From contig NZ_AVQI01000067.1 of assembly GCF_000468115.1 (NCBI RefSeq), forward strand, positions 78,705 to 142,704: a stretch of 64,000 nt of DNA. The letters are read 5' to 3'. A program made the position numbers and the translations under genes. The stretch is from Treponema socranskii subsp. socranskii VPI DR56BR1116 = ATCC 35536 (lineage in GTDB: Bacteria > Spirochaetota > Spirochaetia > Treponematales > Treponemataceae). How positions within the stretch are numbered: position 1 is the first letter of the stretch; each line of letters opens with the position of its first letter. Below the pieces are notes generated by a model. The model saw only the letters and a list, made by a program, of their open reading frames with translations. It made no database searches and had not been told where the DNA came from. Below are positions 17,579-26,197 of this stretch, in pieces.

Positions 17579-17614
17579 AAACAGCGGATTCCGAAAAGCT
17601 TCTGCTGTTTTTTT
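17579..17614 (+). terminator. terminator after tRNA-Gln
   Basis: AACAGCGGA pairs with TTCTGCTGTT around a short loop and is followed by a run of T. It lies about 20 nt after the tRNA and directly before the L25 ribosome site. Confidence 0.65.
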
Positions 17615-17634
17615 AATGTAAGGAGTCCTAGGAT

Positions 17635-18189
17635 ATGGATCAGTTGGTTATCAATGCGAAAGTTCGCACGACGACGGGGAAAACCGCGGCGAAAAAATTG
17701 CGTGCTCAAGGCCGCCTTCCTGCGGTCATGTACGATGCGAAAGGCAAGTCGACGATGCTCGAAATCGATGAAGTTGAGTTTAATAAAGTGTGGCGTTCGA
17801 TTACGCCGACGACGCTCATCTCGTTGAAAATAGACGGACAGGAAGCGCACGACGCTTTTATCAAAGATACGGAATACGCCATCCTCAAGGATAGAGTGCT
17901 TCATGCCGATTTTTTTGAACCCGATGCGGATGAAAAGCTTATCGCAAAATTCAAGCTTTCGTATACGGGAACTCCCGCGGGCGTTTTGAAGGGCGGCTAT
18001 ATGCTCAAGCATTTGCCGGAAATCACCGTACAGGCGGTGCCGCACAAGATGCCGCAGACGGTTACGGCCGACGTATCTTCTCTGAACATCGGCGACACGT
18101 TCCGTGTAAAAGATTTGAAATTGAACGAAGGCGTGACCGTCCTGACGGACGAAAACGCGTCTCTCGTGAGCATCACTCCCGCCCGCTAA
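17635..18189 (+). CDS. rplY: 50S ribosomal protein L25/CTC
   Basis: 5S-rRNA-binding protein of the long (CTC) form, 184 aa. ATG 17635 follows TAAGGAGTCCTAGGAT. N-terminal L25 domain has TGKTAAKKLRAQGRLPAVMY; the C-terminal beta domain (AKFKLSYTGTPAGVLKGG) runs from about residue 100. A terminator lies on each side, so it is a single-gene unit. Confidence 0.95.
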   Translation: MDQLVINAKVRTTTGKTAAKKLRAQGRLPAVMYDAKGKSTMLEIDEVEFNKVWRSITPTTLISLKIDGQEAHDAFIKDTEYAILKDRVLHADFFEPDADEKLIAKFKLSYTGTPAGVLKGGYMLKHLPEITVQAVPHKMPQTVTADVSSLNIGDTFRVKDLKLNEGVTVLTDENASLVSITPAR

Positions 18190-18211
18190 GCGCGCGGCAA
18201 AAAAGGTATGC

Positions 18212-18245
18212 GGCTGTCTCTTGCGAGGCGGCCGTTTTTGTTTTA
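18212..18245 (+). terminator. terminator after L25
   Basis: GGCTGTCTC (18212-18220), TTGC loop, GAGGCGGCC (18225-18233) gives a 9-bp stem with two G-U pairs, followed by GTTTTTGTTTT. Confidence 0.75.
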
Positions 18246-18258
18246 AAATACGAAGCGC

Positions 18259-19779
18259 ATGAAAAGCGATATTGCTTCGGACGATGATTTTATCGACGAT
18301 TTTATAGAGCGGGTGCGCGTCTCTTTGTGCTCGTGTACGGGCTGTGCGTTCGACGGCGCATCGCCTGAAGCTCAGGCGGTTTTGCATGAAGCGGGCACGT
18401 CGAGGGCAGAGGGCGCATTCGATGCCGCATCATCTCAAAGCGCTCCGATTTCGCTCGGAGCTGCGGTATCGGGCGGAGCGGATTCGGTCGCTATGTTCGT
18501 TTCTCTTGCCCGCATCGCGCGTGAAAAAAATATCGCGCTTCACGTCATTACGGTAAATCACAATATCAGAGACGAAAAAGAAAGCGAAGGGGACGCGCTC
18601 TACGTACAGTCGCTGTGCGCCGATTTTTTGAAAGAAGGCTTTCCCGTCGACTGTACGTGCAAAACCTTTTTGCCGGGCGAAGTGTTCGGCGAAGCGGAAA
18701 AGCGCGGGAAGGGTTTGGAAGAAGCCGCGCGCCATCTTCGCTATAAAGCGTTCGAAGAATTCGCGCGAGAAAAAAAAACCGCCTTTATCGCGCTTGCGCA
18801 CACCGAAGACGATCAGCTTGAAACCCTCCTCATGCGTTTTTTCGAAGGGGGAGGCGCGGACGGAGCGGGCGGCATAAAAAAAACGCGCGGTATGTTTATC
18901 CGTCCGCTGCTCGGCATTTCGCGGCGGGAGATTGAACGGTTTTTAACGTTGCAGCGTATTCCGTGGCGTGTCGACGGCACGAACGGCGATACGTCGTATT
19001 TCAGAAATAAAATCAGATGTCGTCTCGTTCCCGTTCTCGACGCCCTTATTCCCGGATGGAAAAGCGCCGTTTTAACCGGAGCGAAAAAAGCGCGAGACGA
19101 CGACGAAGCGCTCAGCGTGCTCGCCTCGTCTTTTCCGTGGAGCGAAAACGGAGACGGAATGCGTATGCCGAGAGCGGATTTTTCTTCCGCGTCCCGTGCG
19201 ATTCAAAGGCGGCTTTTATACCGCGCTTTTAATAAAATCGGAATTGAAGTGCGCGTGCCCTACCGTTTTGTCGAACGCATCTGTAACGCAGCCGCCTCTT
19301 CCGGCGTTTTTTCGGAAGAGGCGTCGGGTCTTTTCGTTGAAATAGAGCGCGAATCGATTTCCGTAAAAAAAGTGCAAAAGGGCGCGACCGACACGGGATT
19401 TTCTGCTATAATACGGAAAACGGGCACGTATGAAATGCCTTTCGGTTTGCTCTGTGTCGTGCAAAAAGGCGATGCACGAGGTCGATGTGCCCGAAAAAGC
19501 GCGTCCGTTTTTTGCAAGGGGCAAGCGGGAAAATCCTCCGTGCTGTGCGTTTCGCTTCCGTTTTGCATACGGAGCAGACAGGCAGGCGACGCTGTTGCAA
19601 CGGCTTCAGGCGGTGAAAAATCCGTATCCGATATCCTCTCGGATTGGAAAGTTTTTCCTCGCGACAGAGAGCGCATCCCGATCGTGCAGGAACTTGCAAC
19701 TGCCGAACAAAAGATCGTGTGTATATGGGGAAGCGTATTTGGTATGCGCGATTGGATCGTAAACGATATCGAGGTTTGA
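18259..19779 (+). CDS. tilS: tRNA(Ile)-lysidine synthase
   Basis: Converts C34 of tRNA-Ile(CAU) to lysidine, essential for reading AUA. 506 aa. The PP-loop AVSGGADSVAM lies near residue 72, after an unusual acidic/Cys-containing N-terminal extension of about 60 residues. Further N-type ATPase motifs: VNHNIR and ALAHTEDDQLET. The C-terminal TilS_C-like region is present but diverged. The gene ends 3 nt before the next gene. The start may lie downstream of ATG 18259, as the extension is not a family feature. Confidence 0.92.
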   Translation: MKSDIASDDDFIDDFIERVRVSLCSCTGCAFDGASPEAQAVLHEAGTSRAEGAFDAASSQSAPISLGAAVSGGADSVAMFVSLARIAREKNIALHVITVNHNIRDEKESEGDALYVQSLCADFLKEGFPVDCTCKTFLPGEVFGEAEKRGKGLEEAARHLRYKAFEEFAREKKTAFIALAHTEDDQLETLLMRFFEGGGADGAGGIKKTRGMFIRPLLGISRREIERFLTLQRIPWRVDGTNGDTSYFRNKIRCRLVPVLDALIPGWKSAVLTGAKKARDDDEALSVLASSFPWSENGDGMRMPRADFSSASRAIQRRLLYRAFNKIGIEVRVPYRFVERICNAAASSGVFSEEASGLFVEIERESISVKKVQKGATDTGFSAIIRKTGTYEMPFGLLCVVQKGDARGRCARKSASVFCKGQAGKSSVLCVSLPFCIRSRQAGDAVATASGGEKSVSDILSDWKVFPRDRERIPIVQELATAEQKIVCIWGSVFGMRDWIVNDIEV

Positions 19780-19782
19780 ACT

Positions 19783-21975
19783 ATGAAAAAGACGGCGCTT
19801 GCCGCAGTGTTTGCATCGATTGTTTTTATTAATTTTACGGCATCTCTTTTTGCCGAAGATAAGGCGCTTGCCGCGGCGAACAGAAAAACCGCCGTCAGAT
19901 TTTTAAAACTCGCCGAAGATTGTTTTGCCGACTCCGCGTGGGATGCCGCTCTTGCTCAAGCGAAGATGGGGCTCGCATACGATGACAGTGTCGCCGACCT
20001 GCATTATATCGAAGCGGCCGTTCTTGCAAAGCTCGGACATCCTCGCGCGGAAATCCTCCCGCTTGCAGAAAGGGCGCTTACCGAAGGAGTGTGGACGGGC
20101 TATAACCGCGACGGAGCTCGGCTTTTGTACGCGGATTTATTGTGCGATACGGGCTCATACGAAAAAGCCGTCAGCGTGCTCGACGAGCCTTCATTTATCT
20201 ATTCCGCGGACGCCGAGTATGTGCGCCTAAAAGCGTATTACCGCATGAGAAGTGCGGATACGATCGATAAAGCGCGGAGCATAGTGAACGGTGCGCGTAA
20301 AATCTATCCAAACGATACGCGTTTCCCGCTTTTGTTTTTTCGCTGCGAATACGCGATGAAGGGCGACGATGTTCCGCTCATCGTTCAGTCGATAGCCGAT
20401 TCGCTCATCGCCCGCATGGGGCGCCGGAACCGTACCGATGCGGAGCTTGAAATCTATGCGTGCCTCTTTGCATCGGGCGACGCACAAAAGCGTATGCTCC
20501 AAGCCTTTGCGGCGGCAGGCATGAGACATCCGCTCTATGCTCGCGCGGCTTTATCTGCGGGTCTTATATCGCAGGAGGAAGCCGTTTCGTATTTTTTTTA
20601 TTTCGCCGATAAAACGATTTCTCTCCGCGTACTTTCAGACTTTGCAAGTGCCCTCACCGAAGAAAACGCAAAGCGCATCTTCGTCGAACACATCGCATCT
20701 TACGGTGGCGTACTCACGGTCGACACGGACGGCGATTTGGAAGCGAACCTTACCGTCCGCTATGAGCGCGGGAGACCCGCATCGATCTCATACGACAAAA
20801 ACACCGACGGCGTTGACGAATGGAGCGCCCTGTGCGATTTCGGCGCTCCCGTGTCGCTTTCGATGCGGAACTGCAAAATCGAATACGGAAATTATCCGTC
20901 CGTTTTAAAAGCCGAGTTTACCGAGCAGGATTCGCAAAATCATACATCGTCATTCGATTTTGCCGACGGCGCTCTTTTGTGGTCGCCCTTTTCGATGGAT
21001 GTTCTTCGCGAGTTCAAAGACGATTTCGGGGTCGATTTTTTTGTTCCCGTCGTAAAAAACGATGTTCCGCTGTCCGACAGCTCATCGCTTTTGCTCGCCG
21101 CGTCGAAGTATGACGTGCCGTCGACCGAGCGGGAAGGGGCGACTATCTCATTCAGCGTGCTCGACGGAAAAATGCAGACGGCCGATTATTATGCGGGCGG
21201 CAAAGCGTATGCGAGAGCGGTCTTTGAAAACGGTTTTCCGAAAACGCGTTCCGTCGACCACGACGGCGACGGTGTTTTCGAAACCGTCGAAGTTTTCGGA
21301 AGAGATACCGAAAACGCGATGCACCTTTCTTCTGAAGAGCGTCTTCGCGTTTCGAAAAACATACTCGGCTCTCCGAAAGACGAAGGCGTCTATATCAAAG
21401 CGATTCGAATCGACAGAGACGGAGACGCTTCCGCGGATTTTATCGAAGAATATGCCGCCGACGGTGCGAAAACCGTTTCGTGGGATACCGACGGCGACGG
21501 TTTATGGGACGTGCGCTACGAGCGTATGGCGCAAAAGGCCGGAAAAGCGACGGTTGAAAAGGCTTCGTTTTATCTCTTTCCCGAAAGACGTCTCGTCGTT
21601 GTCGGAAGCGAAAACGGTGTGCCGGTAAAAGTCGTTTCGGGCGGTATCGATTATAATGTCCGAAAAGGAAAGCGCGCTTCTTTGTATAGGATAGGAGAAG
21701 CCGGAACGGTCGAAGACGAAGCGCGTGCCGTCTCCGCGCTTGCATCCGTTTCCGAAGAGGGAAAAGTGACACCCGTTCAAGGTGCTTCGCGCCTTATGCT
21801 TGCAGTCCGTATCGGAGGCGTGACCTATGCCGCCCTCGTGCCGGATGTTCCGAAAGAGATTTCCTCCGAAACGACGGGAGACCTTCCGAAAGCGGCTCAG
21901 ACTTCTCAAACGGCGGGCGAAACGGGAAATGCGGGAGCCGTAAGCGAAGTGCAAAACGGAGTGCGGGGTAATTGA
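19783..21975 (+). CDS. large secreted protein with TPR-like N-terminus and DxDGDG repeats
   Basis: A 730-aa protein with a signal peptide (MKKTALAAVFASIVFINF...SLFAED). Residues 25-250 are helical and TPR-like (FLKLAEDCFADSAWDAALAQA). Residues 310-620 contain scattered Asp-rich turns: VDTDGDLEAN, DKNTDGVDEW, DHDGDGVFET, DRDGDASADF and DTDGDGLWDV. Such motifs bind calcium in EF-hand-like or thrombospondin-3-type loops; binding here is inferred. A low-complexity Thr/Gly/Glu-rich tail ends it. Likely periplasmic. It shares a transcript with tilS and the protease downstream (7-nt gap). Not recognised as a named family. Confidence 0.75.
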   Translation: MKKTALAAVFASIVFINFTASLFAEDKALAAANRKTAVRFLKLAEDCFADSAWDAALAQAKMGLAYDDSVADLHYIEAAVLAKLGHPRAEILPLAERALTEGVWTGYNRDGARLLYADLLCDTGSYEKAVSVLDEPSFIYSADAEYVRLKAYYRMRSADTIDKARSIVNGARKIYPNDTRFPLLFFRCEYAMKGDDVPLIVQSIADSLIARMGRRNRTDAELEIYACLFASGDAQKRMLQAFAAAGMRHPLYARAALSAGLISQEEAVSYFFYFADKTISLRVLSDFASALTEENAKRIFVEHIASYGGVLTVDTDGDLEANLTVRYERGRPASISYDKNTDGVDEWSALCDFGAPVSLSMRNCKIEYGNYPSVLKAEFTEQDSQNHTSSFDFADGALLWSPFSMDVLREFKDDFGVDFFVPVVKNDVPLSDSSSLLLAASKYDVPSTEREGATISFSVLDGKMQTADYYAGGKAYARAVFENGFPKTRSVDHDGDGVFETVEVFGRDTENAMHLSSEERLRVSKNILGSPKDEGVYIKAIRIDRDGDASADFIEEYAADGAKTVSWDTDGDGLWDVRYERMAQKAGKATVEKASFYLFPERRLVVVGSENGVPVKVVSGGIDYNVRKGKRASLYRIGEAGTVEDEARAVSALASVSEEGKVTPVQGASRLMLAVRIGGVTYAALVPDVPKEISSETTGDLPKAAQTSQTAGETGNAGAVSEVQNGVRGN

Positions 21976-21982
21976 GGTTTTC

Positions 21983-23617
21983 ATGCGTGTAATAAAATTA
22001 ATAAAATATATTTCAGTCGTCGTCGTTTTATCGTTTGCGGTTTTGTCGTGTAAATCGCTCGGCGAGCCGAAATCGGTTTATGAGCGCTTGAACTACACGG
22101 AAAAAGACGTGTACGAAAACGAAAAAAAACGCATCGCCGACCTTGTTAAAACGGAGCCGGTAAACGCGCTCTGGCATGCCGAGCTTCTCGGAGATGCCGA
22201 TGTGGTTTCTCTGTGCCGGACGGCGGTCGCTCAAAAATACGACGAAGCGATAGGGACAAAAGACTATCTATCCGCTTTGAAATATTACCGCTCGCTTTCC
22301 GCAGTCGGTGCGGCATCCGTTTTGCGCCAAGACTTGAGCGAAAATGAATTGAGTGCATTGTGTGCATCCGGCGTTCCCGGTCTTTCGGTCGATGAGCGCT
22401 GTCTTCCGAAGACGATCGCCGACTGCATCGATGCGACGGTGACAGTGTGGATCGACCGCGGTATATCGATCAAAGACGGAGCGGGATACGCCGACCGCGT
22501 TATCGGTTCGGGTTTTTTTATCTCCAAAAATGGCTATATCGTGACGAACCATCACGTCATCGAAGATACGGTAAATCCGAAAAACGAAAAGTATTCGCGC
22601 CTCTACATCAAGCTCGCTTCCGACCCCGACACGCGCATTCCCGCAAAAGTCGTCGGCTACGATGCGGTGCTCGACCTGGCGCTGCTGAAAGCGGAAGTGG
22701 ATGCGCCCTTCGTTTTTGCCCTCGGTTCAAGCGCGGAATTGGGAATCGGCGACAGAGTGTCCGCGATCGGTACTCCGCTCGGACTCGGCGGCACGCTTAC
22801 GCAGGGCATCGTGTCGAACGTCGAGCGAAAGCTCTTTACGACGGGAAGCGTTTTTCAAATAGACGCCGCGGTGAACTCGGGGAATTCCGGCGGTCCCCTC
22901 ATAGATGCTCAAATGCGCGTGCAGGCGATCGTGTTCGCGGGCATCGTACAGTACCAGGGCTTGAACTTTGCGATTCCCGTCGAATATCTGCGGCAGGATT
23001 TGCCGATGCTCTTCCGCGGCGGAAAACGCGAACATCCGTGGATGTGCGCGTACGGGCACACGAAAAAGACGAACGACGGCAAACAGAATATCGGGCTTGA
23101 AGTGCAATACCTTATGCCCGGCGGCAGCATGTACCGTGCGGAATTCGCTGCAGGGGACGTCGTCACGTCTGCCGGCGGAAAAACGGTCGATTCGATCGAA
23201 GCGATGCAGGATATCCTCCGCTCGCATATCCCCGATACGATTGTAAAATGCACGTACGTGCGCGGAGATGCTTCGGGCGAAAAATACGTCTATCTTGCGC
23301 CCCGTCCCGACAACCCGGGCTACGAAATATACAAAAGCGATTTGATTTCTGGTTCGTTCGTTCCGATTTTCGGCATGAAGCTCGCTTCTTCTTCGACCGT
23401 AAATCACCGCTCGTATACCGTCGTCGACGTACTCAAAGGCGGCATCGCCGACGAATCGGGTTTTTCGGAAAACGATCCGGTGAGCGTTTCGCGTGTCGTA
23501 TTTGCGGACGATAACGATGCCGTGCACGTTTCGTTGTATACGCGCAGAAGGAAAAAAGGTTTTCTCGACATCGCGATGGGATTGACGGCTCCTCTCGACA
23601 GTCCTTATTATTTTTAA
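21983..23617 (+). CDS. HtrA/Deg-like trypsin-fold serine protease lipoprotein
   Basis: A 544-aa lipoprotein (lipobox VLSC near residue 23). An unidentified helical segment occupies residues 25-155. The protease domain then shows GSGFFISKNGYIVTNHHVIE (catalytic His near 190), DLALLK (Asp near 229) and NSGNSGGPL (Ser near 301). A PDZ-like domain follows at about 370-440 and a diverged second one after 450. Acts on misfolded proteins in the periplasm or at the outer membrane. It is 7 nt after the preceding secreted-protein gene and 17 nt before lepA. Confidence 0.88.
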   Translation: MRVIKLIKYISVVVVLSFAVLSCKSLGEPKSVYERLNYTEKDVYENEKKRIADLVKTEPVNALWHAELLGDADVVSLCRTAVAQKYDEAIGTKDYLSALKYYRSLSAVGAASVLRQDLSENELSALCASGVPGLSVDERCLPKTIADCIDATVTVWIDRGISIKDGAGYADRVIGSGFFISKNGYIVTNHHVIEDTVNPKNEKYSRLYIKLASDPDTRIPAKVVGYDAVLDLALLKAEVDAPFVFALGSSAELGIGDRVSAIGTPLGLGGTLTQGIVSNVERKLFTTGSVFQIDAAVNSGNSGGPLIDAQMRVQAIVFAGIVQYQGLNFAIPVEYLRQDLPMLFRGGKREHPWMCAYGHTKKTNDGKQNIGLEVQYLMPGGSMYRAEFAAGDVVTSAGGKTVDSIEAMQDILRSHIPDTIVKCTYVRGDASGEKYVYLAPRPDNPGYEIYKSDLISGSFVPIFGMKLASSSTVNHRSYTVVDVLKGGIADESGFSENDPVSVSRVVFADDNDAVHVSLYTRRRKKGFLDIAMGLTAPLDSPYYF

Positions 23618-23634
23618 CAATTTCGGATACGGCT

Positions 23635-25437
23635 ATGGATTTAAACTACAAACGCAATTTTTGCATTACGGCTCATATCGACCATGGAAAGTCGACACTT
23701 TCCGACCGCCTCATTCAAAAGGGAAAAATCATCGACGAGCGGAAGATGAAAGACCAGCTCCTCGATACGATGGATATCGAACGGGAGAGAGGCATTACGA
23801 TAAAAAGTCAAGCGGTGACGATTCCGTATACGGCAAAAGACGGAGTCGATTACGAACTCAATTTCGTCGATACGCCCGGCCACGTCGATTTTTCCTATGA
23901 AGTGTCCCGCGCCATCGCTTCGTGCGAAGGCGCCCTGCTGTTGATCGATGCGACGCAGGGTGTCGAATCGCAGACGGTGAGCAATATGTATATGGCGGTC
24001 GAACACGATCTCGTGATCATTCCGGTCATCAATAAAATCGATTTGGCGTCGGCCGACGTCGAAGGAACGAAAGCGCAGATCACCAAAGAGCTCGGTCTCG
24101 ACGGAGATGAAGCCGTCCTCGTGTCGGCAAAGACCGGCGTCGGAGTCGACGAACTTAGGGAAGCGATTGTCGCCCGCCTTCCGCCGCCCAAGGGATCGCC
24201 CGACGGAAAACTCTGTGCGCTCATTTTCGACTGCAATTACAACGAATACCGCGGCGTCGTCGTCCACGTGCGCATCATCGACGGAAGGGTAAAAAAGGAC
24301 GATGTGATCCGCATGATGGCGGGTTCCGCCGATTACAAAGTCGAACAGGTCGGCATATTTAAAATCGATTTTGAAGAAACCGATTGCCTCGAAGCGGGCG
24401 ACGTCGGCTATATCATCGCGGGGATAAAAACCGTAAGCGACGTGCGCGTCGGAGACACGATTACGAATGCGGCCGATCCCGTCGAAAAAGCGATGCCCGG
24501 TTTTAAAGACGTAAAGCCCGTCGTCTACTCTTCCATCTATCCGATGGATTCGAACGAATACGAAGAGTTGAAAAACGCGCTCGAAAAATTAAAGCTTAAC
24601 GATGCGAGTTTGATTTACGAAAAGGATAATTCGCTCGCGCTCGGAAACGGCTTCCGCTGCGGCTTTTTGGGGCTGCTGCATCTCGAAGTCGTACAGGAGC
24701 GGCTCGAGCGCGATTACGATCAGTCGGTTATCTTTACCGCCCCTTCGGTTCGCTACAAACTCGTTTTGACCGACGGCAAAGAAACGTACATCGATAATCC
24801 CTCGGAGTATCCTTCAGGCCGCATCAGAGAAGCCGAAGAGCCGTACATCAAAGCGTCGATCATCACGCCTTCTCAGTACCTCGGCTCTCTCATGGAACTG
24901 TGCAAACAAAAACGGGGCGAGCAGACGAATATGATGTATCTCGATGAAAAGAGAGTCGAGCTCGTTTACGAAATGCCGCTTGCCGAAGTGCTCTTCGATT
25001 TTTACGACAAACTCAAAAGCTACAGCCGCGGCTACGCTTCTTTCGATTACGAACTCATCGGCTACCGGCCGACAAAGCTTGCCAAAGTCGATTTTTTGGT
25101 AAACGGCAAACCAGTCGATGCGCTTTCCCAGCTGACCTTTGAAGGAAACGCAACCGAGCGCGCGCGGAGCGTATGCGAACGGCTCAAAGGCGAGATAAGC
25201 CGCGAACAATTTAAGATCGCGATCCAAGGCGCCATCGGCGGACAGATCATCGCGCGGGAAACGGTGAGCCCCGTCCGCAAAGACGTACTCGCAAAGTGTT
25301 ACGGCGGCGACATCACGCGGAAGCGTAAGCTCCTCGAAAAACAAAAAGAAGGAAAAAAGCGCATGAAGATGGTCGGAAACGTCGCGATCCCGCAGTCGGC
25401 CTTTCTCGCCGTTCTCAAAGAAGGTGAAGAAAAATAA
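23635..25437 (+). CDS. lepA: elongation factor 4 (LepA)
   Basis: Translational GTPase that can back-translocate ribosomes, 600 aa, standard length. Motifs: AHIDHGKST (G1), RERGITIK, DTPGHVDFSYE (G3), NKIDL (G4). The unique C-terminal domain is present (GAIGGQIIARETVSPVRKDV, then KRKLLEKQKEGKKRMK). It ends the run from tilS. Confidence 0.98.
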   Translation: MDLNYKRNFCITAHIDHGKSTLSDRLIQKGKIIDERKMKDQLLDTMDIERERGITIKSQAVTIPYTAKDGVDYELNFVDTPGHVDFSYEVSRAIASCEGALLLIDATQGVESQTVSNMYMAVEHDLVIIPVINKIDLASADVEGTKAQITKELGLDGDEAVLVSAKTGVGVDELREAIVARLPPPKGSPDGKLCALIFDCNYNEYRGVVVHVRIIDGRVKKDDVIRMMAGSADYKVEQVGIFKIDFEETDCLEAGDVGYIIAGIKTVSDVRVGDTITNAADPVEKAMPGFKDVKPVVYSSIYPMDSNEYEELKNALEKLKLNDASLIYEKDNSLALGNGFRCGFLGLLHLEVVQERLERDYDQSVIFTAPSVRYKLVLTDGKETYIDNPSEYPSGRIREAEEPYIKASIITPSQYLGSLMELCKQKRGEQTNMMYLDEKRVELVYEMPLAEVLFDFYDKLKSYSRGYASFDYELIGYRPTKLAKVDFLVNGKPVDALSQLTFEGNATERARSVCERLKGEISREQFKIAIQGAIGGQIIARETVSPVRKDVLAKCYGGDITRKRKLLEKQKEGKKRMKMVGNVAIPQSAFLAVLKEGEEK

Positions 25438-25511
25438 TAGGGTGAATGACGATTTGAGAAGAAGCTGAACGCCGCTTCATCTTCAGACTTTGATAAAACG
25501 TATACACTTTA

Positions 25512-25540
25512 TTGACAATACGTATTACACGTATTGTAAT
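25512..25540 (+). promoter_or_regulatory. hicAB promoter with palindromic operator
   Basis: TTGACA (25512-25517), 17-bp spacer and TGTAAT (25535-25540). A perfect 9-bp inverted repeat, ACAATACGT (25515-25523) and ACGTATTGT (25529-25537), spans the spacer and touches both boxes, an ideal place for repression by HicB. The GTG start of hicA is 7 nt after the -10 box. Confidence 0.7.
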
Positions 25541-25547
25541 TATAAAC

Positions 25548-25733
25548 GTGAAAGACAAAGACCTTTTAAAATTATTATTAAAAGACGGCTGGGAATTAGT
25601 GTCGGTGAAAGACAGTCATCATAAAATCACGAAAAACGGAAAAATCGAGATAATTCCCGTGCACGGCAAAGATATGAAAACCGGCCTTTTAGCGGCTATT
25701 CTGAAACGAACCGAACTGGAGGCAAAAAAATGA
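25548..25733 (+). CDS. hicA: HicA-type mRNA interferase toxin
   Basis: A 61-aa toxin. GTG 25548 (VKDKDLLKLLLKDGWELV) is chosen because the family begins with this helix; an upstream in-frame TTG at 25512 is the -35 box. The double-stranded RNA-binding fold has the catalytic His in VKDSHHKIT, then IIPVHGKDMKTGLL. HicA cleaves mRNA. The gene overlaps hicB by 4 nt (ATGA). No Shine-Dalgarno precedes it. Confidence 0.85.
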   Translation: MKDKDLLKLLLKDGWELVSVKDSHHKITKNGKIEIIPVHGKDMKTGLLAAILKRTELEAKK

Positions 25734-26107
25734 AAGTTATATATCCTGCAATTTTTCATAGTGAAGACGGCGGTTTCTGGGTTGAGTTTCCCGATTTGCC
25801 CGGATGTTCTACGCAGGGCGATACGGAAGCCGAAACGTATGCAAACGCGGTTGAAGCGATGGAGCTTTTTTTACAAGACGATTATACGGTCGATACCTTG
25901 CCTAAGGCGTCGGCCGCAAATAAAATTAAAACGGATAAAAAAAGTTTTATGTCTTTTGTATGCGGCGAATTTAAAGTAAATGAAAAGGCAATAAAAAAGA
26001 CATTGACAATTCCGGCATGGCTTAATATTCAGGCGGAAAAAGCGGGAGTCAATTTTAGTAAAACATTACAAGACGCATTGTGTGAAAAATTAAATCTTGT
26101 AATATAA
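25730..26107 (+). CDS. hicB: HicB-type antitoxin
   Basis: A 125-aa antitoxin. The N-terminal HicB fold has YPAIFHSEDGGFWVEFPDLPG, split here as YPAIFHSEDGG and FWVEFPDLPGC, then QGDTEAETYANAVEAMELFL. The C-terminal 45 residues (TIPAWLNIQAEKAGVNFSKT) form a ribbon-helix-helix-type DNA-binding segment, consistent with autoregulation at the palindrome over the promoter. Order is toxin first, as usual for hicAB. Confidence 0.88.
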   Translation: MKVIYPAIFHSEDGGFWVEFPDLPGCSTQGDTEAETYANAVEAMELFLQDDYTVDTLPKASAANKIKTDKKSFMSFVCGEFKVNEKAIKKTLTIPAWLNIQAEKAGVNFSKTLQDALCEKLNLVI

Positions 26108-26197
26108 TGCAGCTTTCTACATCGCCTGATGTAGGACGATGATAACGCGCGCTTTTCGGTTTCGGATATTGCCGGAAACGCAGTTACCCGCGCTCTT

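Noticed and set aside
26117..26134. Inverted repeat CTACATC/GATGTAG after hicB
   Set aside because: A perfect 7-bp stem, but with no T-run on either strand; too weak to call a terminator.
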